From Tenodera sinensis (lineage: Eukaryota; Arthropoda; Insecta; Mantodea; Mantidae): a stretch of DNA of 64,000 nucleotides. The DNA lies in assembly GCA_030765045.1 (NCBI GenBank), contig CM060961.1:96487135-96551134 (forward strand), read 5' to 3'. Shown here one piece after another: positions 45,118 to 59,573 of the stretch. A program made the position numbers and the translations under genes. The first letter of the stretch is position 1, and each line of letters begins with the position of its first letter. The notes beneath the pieces are model-generated. The model was not told the origin of the DNA and did no database searches. It saw nothing but the letters and a program-made list of their open reading frames with translations.

Positions 45118-45804
45118 AAGTGTGTTTTTATACCACCTGTAGTCTTTTTTGCATGCTGTAAGGAAATTGTTCAAATTCTTTGTTCATCCATATGACCACC
45201 TCTAGCTTTGATGATTGCTTTACAAACTCAGCGCATTCTTGCAGTCAATTTTTTAATGTCTGAAGTTATATTACCCCAGGCTTGCAAAAGGCTATCCACA
45301 CTGTTAGGGATCATCTATTTTTTTTTTTTTTTCTGTCAAGCTCCTCTCAGAGAGTTCAATTGGGGATAGATCTGGAGGTTGTGAGGGCCAGGTCATGGAT
45401 TTTAGCACTCCCCTCTCTTCTTTACTATTCACATAATTCTTCACAACTTTGATGTGTGTTTAGGATGGTTATCTTGTTGAAGAACAGGACCACATCCAAT
45501 AAGTCTCGTACTAGATAACACAGCATGGTGTGAAAGAATCTGATGGTACTGTCTTTTCTCCAAAATATCATTTACTTCACTAAGTCTCCAACTTCATTGT
45601 TTCTGAAACATCCCCACACCATTACACTTCCACCTCTATGTTTCACATAGGGGGTGAGGCAACCTTCAAGCATTCTCTCCCCAGGGTGATGGCGGACATA
45701 CTCCCAACAATTTGAACCAAATTTCTCAAATTTGGATTCATCCATCCACAGAACACTTTTCCGGTTGTTTAATGCCCAATTCTGGAGCTTTTTGGCCCAC
45801 TGCT
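45118..45804 (-). pseudogene. Tc1-like transposase, catalytic C-terminal part
   Basis: Minus strand: QWAKKLQNWALNNRKSVLW, then MDESKFEKFGSN, then GGSVMVWGCFGN-like, ILEKRQYHQIL-like, and a PDLSPIE-like motif, with stops and shifts. This is the DDE half of a Tc1 transposase. Its N-terminal part is at 53485-53780. 7.7 kb of microsatellite and LINE sequence (45805-53484) separates the two. Confidence 0.85.
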
Positions 45805-47902
<2,098 letters not shown>

Positions 47903-47904
47903 TT

Positions 47905-48341
47905 ATACAGGACTCTAGATGCATCTGTCTACAAGAAGAGCAAACAGTAGAACATCTGATATATCGATGTGGCAAACTAAAACAGCAAAGGGAAGTAATG
48001 AAGAAAGCCATTGAATCTAATAACAACAAATGGCCAGTGACTAAAGAGCAGCTAATCACAAACAACATAAGGGCTTTCAAAACATTTATTCAAAGCATTA
48101 ATTTTGGTGAATTAAAATAGTATATTCCAACTGCTAATAGGAAGATAGTGGAAGTGATATGGTGTAGTGATATAAAATAAACAAAGGACCAGATATAAAT
48201 ACAGCAAGTTCAATTTAAAGGACAACTGGAAGATAGTAGAAGTGATAGTGACAGTGAATATAGAAATAAATGTAATAGGTATCAATGTAATAGCATGTAG
48301 TATCGCTTACTGCGATGGGGCATGCTTGTTATAGCTAATAA
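47905..48341 (+). mobile_element. R1/I-like LINE copy E' (3' end only)
   Basis: It encodes the LINE C-terminus (QDSRCICLQEEQTVEHLIYR…FKTFIQSINFGELK) plus ~220 bp of 3' untranslated region. I see one difference from 52455-52890 (G/A at 48070). It is 5'-truncated directly at the AAT array and its poly(A) tail runs into a new AAT array. Confidence 0.93.
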
Positions 48342-48970
<629 letters not shown>

Positions 48971-49261
48971 GTCTGGGAACAGGCACTAGAGAGGAAGAAA
49001 AATATAAAGATACTTCAGAGAACACAGAGAATAATTAATATCAAAATTGCCAAAGCATACAGAACCATATCTTTTGATGCGTCATGTGTAGTAGCTGGAG
49101 TGAAGCCTATCTATATTAAAATAGCAGAAGCAGCAAAACTATACAAGATAACACATGGAATGACACCAGAATCGTCATATTATGATGCACCCTTACATAT
49201 AGCAAAATGGCCCCATCCAGCGGAGTGTATTCCTATGGAAGAAGTCATTGAAGGAAAATAT

Positions 49262-49457
49262 TGTGACATGGCTTCTCCATGTCATTAAGACTCTTTGATT
49301 TTCAAGGAGGTTGCCATAGAGACAGTTTGAGTGGTTGATGATGAAGAGACAGAAACGAGTATGGTGTGAGAGTTTGGAAAGATTAAGAGACAGAAACTAG
49401 TAGTGTGGCTGTACTTGAAGCTTGAGAAAATAAAAAAGAGTTGTTAAATTTGTTACA
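49262..49457 (+). repeat. 5' LTR of element D
   Basis: 196 bp, TGT…ACA ends. It differs from the 3' LTR by one A in an A-run, as far as I can see. Confidence 0.95.
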
Positions 49458-49476
49458 TTTGGTGTCAGGAAGTGGG

Positions 49477-50637
49477 ATGGAGGGAGATTCGGAAACCAGG
49501 ATGATGGCAATGATGAAAGAATTATTTGCCAAAATGGAAACGAGAAACGACAACCTCGCTGCCGAGCTGAAAAAGATAAAGACGGAGCTATCGGCGAAAA
49601 TTGACGGGCAACTGGCTGGCGTGACGGAAGGCGTGGAAGAACTCGGCGAAAAGGTGGAAGACCTCTGCCAGCACGTGGACGTCGTGGAGGACGACGGGGA
49701 ACGTCTTGGCGCCCTGGTAGTAAGAGTTGACGAGAGCGTCAAAGTACTGGATGCCAGGGGCAGACGGAATAGCGCGGAGCCGGGGAGGGAGCACCTAGTG
49801 GCCGAGGCGACAGTTGCGCCCGTTTCGGATGATATGAGGGAAAACGTAGAACAACTCGGCGAACGGATTGGCGTGACGGAAGACGTAGAACAACTCGGCG
49901 AACGGATTGGCGTGACGGAAGACGTAGAACAACTCGGCGAACGGATTGGCGTGACGGAAGACGTGGAACAACTCGGCGAAAAGGTGGAAGACCTCTGCCA
50001 GCACGTGGACGTCGTGGAGGACGACGGGGAACGTCTTGGCGCCCTGGTAGTAAGAGTTGACGAGAGCGTCAAAGTACTGGATGCCAGGGGCAGACGGAAT
50101 AGCGCGGAGCCGGGGAGGGAGCACCTAGTGGCCGAGGCGACAGTTGCGCCCGTTTCGGACGATCAGCAGGGAAGCGCACAAGCAAACGAGCAACACGCGA
50201 GAACCGACTTGGCGTGTGACATGGGGGGACCGTCGGGGCCATCCAATCACCTGACGCATAGTGCCGTGAACGGAAGAATGGTGGACATCATCGTGGACGG
50301 CAGGATACAGGAGAGGCCGTGCCGAGCACGAGTGAACACGAGTGCAGCGGTGGACGCGACTCGCGCGGATGTGGTGGGGTTTGTTGCCGGACCCATCGGA
50401 AGCAAGGTGGCTGCGAAGGTGCGCCAGAGAGGTCGGCGGACATGGTACCCAGTGAGCCGTTTCAAAGTGCGCAGGATGGCCCGTCAACACACCAGGAAGA
50501 AGGGCAACTGGACGAGGGACCGTCAAGACCGGCGGTACTGTTGCAGAATTTCGAAGCAAGATGGCATACATCGTCCTACCTGGACCAAGGGACACTATCC
50601 AACAGCGATACCTAGGATCGTGCCCCCTGGAGAGTGA
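49477..50637 (+). CDS. Element D Gag/degenerate protease frame
   Basis: A 386-codon frame from MEGDSETRMMAMMKELFAKM, a coiled-coil N-terminus typical of Gag in this LTR group. A 110-residue segment (VEELGEKVEDLCQHVDVVED…) is duplicated and three 13-residue units (EDVEQLGERIGVT) lie between the copies. Capsid and zinc knuckles are not recognised. Near residue 270, VDIIVDGRIQERPCRARVNT matches the start of a retropepsin, but the D-T-G triad reads N-T-S (50335-50343), so it should be inactive. The frame stops at TGA 50635-50637, directly in register with the collagen triplets. It is markedly GC-richer than its neighbours. Confidence 0.8.
   Translation: MEGDSETRMMAMMKELFAKMETRNDNLAAELKKIKTELSAKIDGQLAGVTEGVEELGEKVEDLCQHVDVVEDDGERLGALVVRVDESVKVLDARGRRNSAEPGREHLVAEATVAPVSDDMRENVEQLGERIGVTEDVEQLGERIGVTEDVEQLGERIGVTEDVEQLGEKVEDLCQHVDVVEDDGERLGALVVRVDESVKVLDARGRRNSAEPGREHLVAEATVAPVSDDQQGSAQANEQHARTDLACDMGGPSGPSNHLTHSAVNGRMVDIIVDGRIQERPCRARVNTSAAVDATRADVVGFVAGPIGSKVAAKVRQRGRRTWYPVSRFKVRRMARQHTRKKGNWTRDRQDRRYCCRISKQDGIHRPTWTKGHYPTAIPRIVPPGE
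49621..50163 (+). repeat. 330-bp tandem duplication plus 39-bp triplication in element D
   Basis: The block starting GTGACGGAAGGCGTGGAAGA at 49621 recurs at 49951 with few changes. 39-bp units at 49840, 49879 and 49918 fill the end of the first unit. All periods are multiples of three, so the frame is kept. Confidence 0.93.
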
Positions 50638-51609
50638 GGTCCTACTGGCCCTCAAGGTTTACAAGGATTCCCTGGCCCTCAGGGTCTGGTAGGCTTGCCT
50701 GGAATGAAGGGTGAACGTGGATTCCCAGGAATGAAAGGTGAACAGGGCAATCCAGGACCTCCAGGACAAGCTGGTGCACCAGGACCTGAAGGACCTAAGG
50801 GTGACTCAGGCTCTCAAGGACAACATGGAGCTCCAGGACAACCTGGTCCACAGGGCCCTCCAGGAGACAGAGGACTTCCAGGATTACCCGGCCCAACAGG
50901 ACCTGCTGGCCTCAGAGGTCAGAGAGGTGCACAAGGTGAGACAGGTCCACCAGGGAAGCCAGGCAGTGAAGGACCTCCAGGACCACAAGGTATTGCAGGA
51001 CCTCTAGGACCACCGGGACCAATTGGAGAACAGGGACCAGAGGGAGCACCAGGTAAAGCAGGAACACCTGGTATTGCAGGAAGACCGGGAGATAAGGGAC
51101 CTGTAGGACCTTCAGGACCTCCGGGAACTCCAGGGGCACCAGGTCTTCCAGGGCCACCTGGTCCAAATGGACCTCCAGGACCAGCAGGAGAACGGGGTCT
51201 TCGAGGAGAAACTGGACCACAGGGTGTAGAAGGGCCACAGGGAGCTAGAGGAAAGCCAGGACCTCCAGGGCCAGAGGGAGGTAAGGGTGATAGAGGAGAA
51301 GAAGGTCCAAAGGGTGCAAAAGGACACCGTGGTCTCATTGGTCTACAAGGGTTACCTGGACCTCAGGGACCTCCAGGAGACAAAGGCATGACTGGACCTC
51401 CAGGATTGTCGGGAAAAGATGGTGAACCTGGAACTAAAGGTATGCCTGGAAGAGATGGAAATCCAGGACCTCAAGGTATACCAGGACCACCAGGCCCTCG
51501 TGGACCACCAGGAGAAGAGGTTCGATGGGTTAATCCACCGGGGCGCAAGGGAGATGCCGCAGTGATAGTGCTGGTCGGGACGACCAGCTCTGAGGAGGGA
51601 GCAGTGTGA
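50638..51609 (+). CDS. Captured fibrillar-type collagen segment fused into element D
   Basis: From 50638 to 51519 the frame encodes 98 consecutive Gly-X-Y triplets with no interruption, stop or intron. A run GAKGHRGLIGLQGLPGPQG resembles the conserved K-G-H-R-G cross-link site of fibrillar collagens (I/II/V/XI group, from family knowledge). The frame then reads EVRWVNPPGRKGDAAVIVLV to a TGA made by the first bases of the 3' LTR. The first Met of this stretch is at about 50695, but the triplets begin upstream, in the same frame as the Gag/protease gene, separated only by the TGA at 50635-50637. No signal peptide or C-propeptide is present, so it is not a complete collagen. I infer capture of a spliced host mRNA. 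Confidence 0.88.
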   Translation, partial: GPTGPQGLQGFPGPQGLVGLPGMKGERGFPGMKGEQGNPGPPGQAGAPGPEGPKGDSGSQGQHGAPGQPGPQGPPGDRGLPGLPGPTGPAGLRGQRGAQGETGPPGKPGSEGPPGPQGIAGPLGPPGPIGEQGPEGAPGKAGTPGIAGRPGDKGPVGPSGPPGTPGAPGLPGPPGPNGPPGPAGERGLRGETGPQGVEGPQGARGKPGPPGPEGGKGDRGEEGPKGAKGHRGLIGLQGLPGPQGPPGDKGMTGPPGLSGKDGEPGTKGMPGRDGNPGPQGIPGPPGPRGPPGEEVRWVNPPGRKGDAAVIVLVGTTSSEEGAV

Positions 51610-51801
51610 CATGGCTTCTCCATGTCATTAAGACTCTTTGATTTTCAAGGAGGTTGCCATAGAGACAGTTTGAGTGGTTGATGATGAAGAGACAGAAACG
51701 AGTATGGTGTGAGAGTTTGGAAAGATTAAGAGACAGAAACTAGTAGTGTGGCTGTACTTGAAGCTTGAGAAAATAAAAAAAGAGTTGTTAAATTTGTTAC
51801 A
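51605..51801 (+). repeat. 3' LTR of element D
   Basis: 197 bp, preceded by AGGAGGGAGCAG, a plausible polypurine tract. Confidence 0.95.
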
Positions 51802-52669
51802 ATATTATGAAATAGAAATCTTCACAGACGGTAGTAAAATCCATGGAAAAGTTGGAGCTGCAGCAGTAATATTTAAACACGGAGAAATTATACATAAAAT
51901 CAAGGCTAAATTACATGACAGATGCTCCAATAACCAGGCAGAGCAAGTGGCAATCATTAGAGGATTAGCAACACTTCAGGATATGAACATAAGTGTACAA
52001 GAAAGAATAACTGCAGTGTATACAGATAGCAAAATTACCCTAGATCTAATCAGAAATAATTCAAAACATAATAAATTAATAGAAGAAATTCAAAAGAATC
52101 TCAAAAGCCTTAAAGAACAGAAGTGGATCATACATTTTGCCTGGATCAAAGCACATGCTGGATATCTTGGCAATGAATTAGCTGATAAACTAGCTAAGGA
52201 GGCTGCGATTGATAATGCTACGGACTATGTGTACAACAAAAAACCAAAAACAACATATGTCAGTGAAATCCAAGAACAAGGGATGCAGAAGTGGCAAGAA
52301 AAGTGGACTAATACAACGAAAGGAGCAGCCTGCAAGGAGTTCATCCCATCAGTTGTTCGAAGAATGAGCACACAAATTAACTTGAATTTCACACTGACAG
52401 CAATGATTACGGGACACGGACTAACTAAATCCTACTTACACCGGCTGGGAATAATACAGGACTCTAGATGCATCTGTCTACAAGAAGAGCAAACAGTAGA
52501 ACATCTGATATATCGATGTGGCAAACTAAAACAGCAAAGGGAAGTAATGAAGAAAGCCATTGAATCTAATAACAACAAATGGCCAGTGACTAAAGAGCAG
52601 CTAATCACAAACAACATAAGAGCTTTCAAAACATTTATTCAAAGCATTAATTTTGGTGAATTAAAATAG
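51802..52669 (+). CDS. LINE E RNase H and C-terminal domain
   Basis: An open segment: YYEIEIFTDGSKIHGKVGAA (first RNase H aspartate), NNQAEQVAIIRGL (Glu), VYTDSKITLDLI (second Asp), WIKAHAGYLGNELADKLAKE (H and last D). All four acidic positions are present. A C-terminal tail follows with ITGHGLTKSYLHRLGIIQDS and RCICLQEEQTVEHLIYRCGK, a Cys/His motif shared by R1/I-type proteins. Stop at 52667-52669. The upstream part of the protein is cut off by element D. Only open, not expected to be expressed as is. Confidence 0.92.
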
Positions 52670-52890
52670 TATATTCCAACTGCTAATAGGAAGATAGTGG
52701 AAGTGATATGGTGTAGTGATATAAAATAAACAAAGGACCAGATATAAATACAGCAAGTTCAATTTAAAGGACAACTGGAAGATAGTAGAAGTGATAGTGA
52801 CAGTGAATATAGAAATAAATGTAATAGGTATCAATGTAATAGCATGTAGTATCGCTTACTGCGATGGGGCATGCTTGTTATAGCTAATAA

Positions 52891-53484
<594 letters not shown>

Positions 53485-53780
53485 TATGCTGATGGGTTAA
53501 CAATTGCTTCTTCACAGCTACACATCCAAACAAAAAAACTGCACACAGGCAACTTTTTACTGTCAACACTGATACTGGCCCTGTCTTATTTCACTGCAGA
53601 TGGACACAGCTGAATGGCATCTATCATGTTGACTTAAAAAGATAATTCTATTGTCCTCCACTACTGACGTTTTTCTTTGACATCCACTGCGTGGTCAATC
53701 AGCATGAGAATCAGTTTCTTCTCTGCACTTCAATGCAGAGCGAACACTATAGTCACAAATGCCCAGTTTATTTACTGTTT
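53485..53780 (-). pseudogene. Tc1-like transposase, N-terminal/middle part
   Basis: Minus strand: KTSVVEDNRIIFLSQHDRCH, then SAVSICSEIRQ, then FGCVAVKKQLLTHQHN, in shifting frames. It breaks off at the AAT array where the family would continue with an R-x-x-WAKKH motif, which is found at 45780-45804. The upstream end is not defined. Confidence 0.8.
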
Positions 53781-54117
53781 TTCTGTTGGACCAAGCTCCA
53801 CTTTGTATGCACATGCCATTGCTCTTTTTTCTGCACTCACATTTGCTCTTTTACCCATTCTTGTTTATTTGGGGCACTTAGTGCTATACTAATATGCTTA
53901 TTATGCAAATAACAGTTGTGTTGTCACACAACTGATCACCTTGACTGTTGAAACTACTCTGATTACACCACAAGCATTGTGAAGAACTCTGGGACACTGT
54001 AAACTAAACATTTCTCCATGAATAACAGTGTAAGAGGTAAACAGACCGATATAAACATAAACTAGAGTTACTAATTGACTCACATTTTTGGTTTAAATTA
54101 AACTGAACTAACATGTT
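53781..54117. other. Flank between the Tc1-like remnant and the Penelope-like element
   Basis: No gene recognised. Part probably belongs to the Tc1-like element's left end. Confidence 0.4.
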
Positions 54118-54272
54118 AATCTAAAGTAAAAACAAATTAGAAACTAAAAGCTCCACATATCTTAGTAATATTCCAAGTTGTTTGGTGCTAACAAGTTTCG
54201 AGTTGACTCCAACTCATTTTCAAAGCTATACAAACAAATTAGTTACCATAGATACTGATGCTCATTTTAATC
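54118..54272 (+). repeat. Left inverted terminal repeat of the Penelope-like element
   Basis: About 155 bp, inverted copy at 57053-57208 with about 90% identity by eye. Confidence 0.9.
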
Positions 54273-54310
54273 ACTAATCTCTGTTCCTAGTTACAGTTGC
54301 CATTTTAAGT

Positions 54311-55615
<1,305 letters not shown>

Positions 55616-55628
55616 AATTCTCAATGAA

Positions 55629-57059
55629 GTGAAAATGATACCTGACAAAGAAAAAAGTATTTTAAAAGTTAATAATCCAGTTTTACCCAGATTGTATGCA
55701 CTTCCAAAAATTCACAAACCAGGAAATAAAATCAGAACAATTATAAATTGTATAAATGCCCCTACATATAATTTAGTGAAATGGTTAAATAAACAATTCA
55801 GTACCTTTGATCAGTTTGAAATTTTAAGTATGAAAAATTCTTTTGAATAATTAGAAAAGATTAGCAATATAGTACTGTCTGATAATGTAAACTTGTTTCT
55901 TTTGATGTAGCTGCTGTATTTCCTTGTATTCCTAGAAAAAAGCTTTTGACTTTTTTTAAAAAATGGTTAAATTCTTTAGAATTAAATAAAGAATTAATAG
56001 ATGATTTTGTAAAACTTACAAATCTTTGTTTAGATAAAAATTTCTTTAGTGTTAATGGTAATTTTTTTTCAACAAATTTCTGGCTTGGCAATGGGTAGTT
56101 CACTTTTGCCATTTCTTGCTAATCTTTTCATGAGTTTTTTTGAAACTCAAACTATAAAATCACTCCCTCTAATTTTTAAAACCTGGTATAGATATGTGGA
56201 TGACATTTTTGCTGTTGTCCCTAAACAGGTAAATGATGCTATAAAACTTTTAAATTTACAGGATAAAGCCATACAGTTCACTTTGGAAACCGAAAATAAT
56301 GGATGCCTTCCTTCCTGGACTTAAAAATTAAAAGACATAACAATAAATTGAATTTTGGTATTTATAGAAAATCTACTCACACTGATAATTACATAAAAAA
56401 TAAAAGTTTTAATCCTTTTGCACATAAATTTGCTGTTTTCAATAGTTTAATTTATAGGTTAATAAATATACCCCTTAATAAAGAAGAATTTGACACAGAA
56501 TTTAAACACATTATGAACACTGCAGTAATTAATGGTTTTAATACAGATTTTATACATAAAAAGATAGAAAAATTTAAGTATCAGAAGGCTGTTAAGGAGG
56601 TTTTTACCCTCAAAAAAATAAAAGATAATTATATCTTTAAAAAGTTTACTTACCATCCGTGGGTCAATAAAAAATTTTAAAAAATGTTTAAAGAATATGA
56701 AATAAATTTGGTCCCTCAAAATAAATTTAGTATACAAAATTTACTAAATTTTTCTAAAAGAGATAAAATTGTGATGTGGTTTATATTCGTAAAACTAAAC
56801 ATCATTTAGAAACCAGAATAAAAGAACAGTTTAGAAATTTTAAATATAAACTGATAAATCAGCTGTGACAGATCATTTTTGGTCATTTAATAATGAAATT
56901 AATCCAGAGGTTAAATTATTAAAACAATTAAGTGGACCTATAGATTTAATGGTTTGGGAAAAGATATCTATTTTAAAAAACAGAAAGCATGTTATGAATT
57001 TTGAAATCCCTCCAATAGACTATATTTATAGGTTTTTGTTTTCAGAAATTGGTGATTAA
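55629..57059 (+). pseudogene. Penelope-like RT and C-terminal remnants
   Basis: Three partly overlapping frames. The first carries LPRLYALPKIHKPGNKIRTI. The second carries LAMGSSLLPFLANLFMSFFE then YRYVDDIFAVVPKQ (intact Y-V-D-D). The third carries PSFLDLKIKRHNNKLNFGIY and RKSTHTDNYIKNKSFNPFAH. Further on, HLETRIKEQFRNFKYK and SAVTDHFWSFNNEI resemble the distal part of a GIY-YIG endonuclease, whose start is missing or degraded. At least three frameshifts or stops. Confidence 0.85.
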
Positions 57060-57208
57060 AATGAACATCAGTATCTATGGTAACAAATTTGTTTGTATAG
57101 CTTTGAGAATGAGTTGGAGTCAATTCAAAACTTGTTAGCACCAAACAACTTGGAATATTACTAAGATAAGTGAAGTTTTTAGTTTCTAATTTGTTTTTCC
57201 TTTAGATT

Positions 57209-57716
57209 CTTGTTGCTTCCCTGTTAATAGCTTCATTATTTCCTTATTTAACATGTTTATGTTAACATGACACCAGAAAATATCATTCAAGACAAACATG
57301 ACATCAAAAGATAACATTCAGAAGCACTTTAATCATGCCTTGATATGATTTCATAAGTTAAATGCAATATAAAAATATTGTGAGAAGGTTCAGACCCCTT
57401 ATAATAAATATTATTCTAATTTACCTTCAAATATTTAAAAGAATATATTAATTCAGAATTAATAATTTTGGTGGAATCAATAACAAGAAACACACAAACC
57501 AAAATGCAGTTGATGAGTTAAAACTTTCTGTTGCTAATGTAAGAGCAGAAGGCTGTATGGAAAAAATGTTTACAAAATTTGAACAGAGATGGAAAGAAGG
57601 TAGAGAGGAGCAAAAGAACAGCTGGCATAAATTTATGAAAGTATTAATAGGTACAGGATTTTGCAGAGAAAATGGACATAAATAGTGGAGCAGACTTAGA
57701 TCAGGGAATTAGAATT
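57209..57716. other. Flank: possible remnant coding stretch
   Basis: Around 57510-57660 a plus-strand stretch reads ELKLSVANVRAEGCMEKMFT then KFEQRWKEGREEQKNSW, a charged helix of unknown origin. It may be an old Gag coiled coil. No firm call. Confidence 0.3.
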
Positions 57717-58311
57717 GAGGAGCGTTTTTTTCAAAACTCGATAGATGCACAAAATGCGTTTCTGAGAAAAACGTTTTTTTCTATTTATTGGCAATACTAA
57801 TTGGTTAGCACAGCAACTATACTAATCATTCAAGTCTTCCTGATATTGTCTTATTAAGTGTGAAAAGAAACAAATAGCATAGTTTAACTAGTGCAACTTT
57901 GGGGTTTGAAAATGCAGAGCTTTTTCAAAAACCGATAGATGCTGATTAACTTTTCTGCATGAACGAGAAATTAACACATGGTTTTGTTATTACTGTCATT
58001 TATTGTTTTTGTTGCTTTTTATTTACGTATTTGTTATTTTTTTATTTATTTTCACCTTTTTATAATACATAATGTACTATGCAACTAACATATTAATGTT
58101 TATAAGGATTATTTTATTAGGTATAAACTTAGAAACTAAGTACTGCTACATTCACAATAACAATGTATTTTGTTTTATTTATATAACAAACATATTGAAT
58201 ACACACAAAGAAATTTCAAACAATATGAATAAGTAAGCTTTAGCCTTTATTAGTGCTTGTGGTTCTTAGTTCATGGTCTTAGTTCGTTTCTCTTTTCCAC
58301 ATCTGCCTCTG

Positions 58312-58508
58312 CATGAATGTCGGCAGACTTTTTTCCAGGGGGGGGCCCACATGTTGGAAGTTTGCAATCAGATAATATTAAATCATTATTTTATTGTCAA
58401 AATTTATAATATTTGTTGCAGATAGTCAGTAATTGGTTGCACATTAAGTTCACCAACTTCCAAGGGGTGGCCGTGGCCCCCCATTGCCCCCCTTTCGCGA
58501 TGCCCATG
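58312..58508. mobile_element. hAT-type MITE, copy 2
   Basis: 197 bp, inverted relative to copy 1 (20148-20447). The 8-bp duplication TGCCTCTG lies at 58304-58311 and 58509-58516. It lacks the middle filler of copy 1. Confidence 0.88.
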
Positions 58509-58829
58509 TGCCTCTGTCTTAATCTTTATCAGTCCCATTTTGCAGGTTGAACATTTGTCAGTGTGTGGTGTACAGAATGAAAGATTGAAGAAGTTGTAAA
58601 ATATGTAATTTAATTTAATTTAGAAGGTAGGTTAATTAATAACACAGAACAACACTTACAAAATATTTTTCCTGGACGCGTTTCGAAGGTTAACTTTCCT
58701 CCATTATCAACTGGACAATAACTAGGTTTCCATGGTGTTTCATGGTGCAGATGGTGATGCTTCTTCTGGTAACGGTTCAATGAACTTACTGAAAATGTCA
58801 CTCTGAGGAATGTCGAAATTAAATACTCG

Positions 58830-59460
58830 GTTTCTATTTTTTAAAATAAAGATTGGGCGACTGGTTGATTTCTTAATCTTCTTTTGCTGCAAAAGTTGGT
58901 CCACATTTTTCTGATATTAAGTTCTGGTGGTAAATATCCTCTCCTTGATTTTGTTCTTCCATAGTGGCTTTCTCTGCATCTGTACTTCTTAATGTCTTGC
59001 TTTATAGCAGCAGTAATGCCCTTCTGTAATATTCCTGCTCTGTCACCTCCTCTGGTTTCCTTTGGTACATTCCCAGATAAGTGACACCCCTGTGATTCCT
59101 TGGAAGCTTGCAGCGCATACTGACAGTACTCGGTCATCATTACTTCTCACACTGTATTTAATGCTAACAGTCTGCTTTCTATTTGCAGCTTCTTTCTTCA
59201 CCACTCTGCAATTAGGAGATATAATACTCATATATTTCATAAGGAATTTATCTTGATCTATTTTGTTGAGCATGGAAAGGTGTTGGTAAAATCCACTTAT
59301 ATCCTTATAAGTCAAATCAGCTTCATCAGCTGCCCTTTACTTTTAGGATTTCGTGGTGTGTACTTGAGACTATCTCAACATGTAATTGCTGGAGTATGAG
59401 CTTTCCTTGATTTGCATTTTGATTTCCTTTCCTTGTTTTTGCAATTCCTACCTCCCGCGA
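58830..59460 (-). pseudogene. Degraded gene of the TIR transposon
   Basis: Minus strand: DISGFYQHLSMLNKIDQDKF, then VLSVCAASFQGITGVS, then PKETRGGDRAG, then ESHYGRTKSRRGYLPPELNI then RKMW. The same motif series occurs in a widespread insect family of putative transposase proteins whose name I cannot give. Frameshifted and lacking the C-terminal half. Confidence 0.6.
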
Positions 59461-59573
59461 ATTCTACGACTGGGATAGTTTCACAATCTGAGTTCCTGTC
59501 CATTGTGCATAGTACAGTGCAGTGTCTCAACTAAGAATAAAAATGTCATGTAAATATAACAGAGCTTGCAGAA

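Larger units (their letters stand above)
49262..51801 (+). mobile_element. LTR element D carrying a captured collagen segment
   Basis: A 2.54-kb element with 196/197-bp LTRs (TGTGACATGG…TTTGTTACA) that are nearly identical, and the 4-bp duplication ATAT (49258-49261 and 51802-51805). Behind the 5' LTR is TTTGGTGTCAGGAAGTGGGA, a probable primer-binding site (tRNA-Leu-like from memory). Contents: a Gag/protease-like frame, 98 Gly-X-Y triplets, a short VRWVNPPGRKGDAAVIVLV tail, and a purine-rich stretch before the 3' LTR. No RT or integrase, so movement needed proteins in trans. It is inserted in LINE E. Confidence 0.93.
48971..52890 (+). mobile_element. R1/I-like LINE copy E (5'-truncated, split by LTR element D)
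   Basis: It starts inside the RT C-terminal region: TQRIINIKIAKAYRTISFDA, then SCVVAGVKPIYIKIAEAAKL, then PSSG-like linker to EEVIEGKY. It resumes after element D with YEIEIFTDGSKIHGKVGAAA, the RNase H start. The 3' UTR (52670-52890) ends in an A-rich tail and an AAT array. AAT arrays lie at both ends, so it sits in microsatellite DNA. Removing D restores a continuous frame across the RT-RNase H junction. Confidence 0.92.

Noticed and set aside
49600..50640. Bacterial contamination because of high GC
   Set aside because: The GC-rich stretch is flanked by LTRs of the same element, with a target duplication in insect LINE sequence, and is in frame with collagen. The composition belongs to the element.
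50912..51338. Antisense open frames across the collagen segment
   Set aside because: Stop-free antisense frames are expected from Gly-Pro-rich coding DNA. They show no independent domain.
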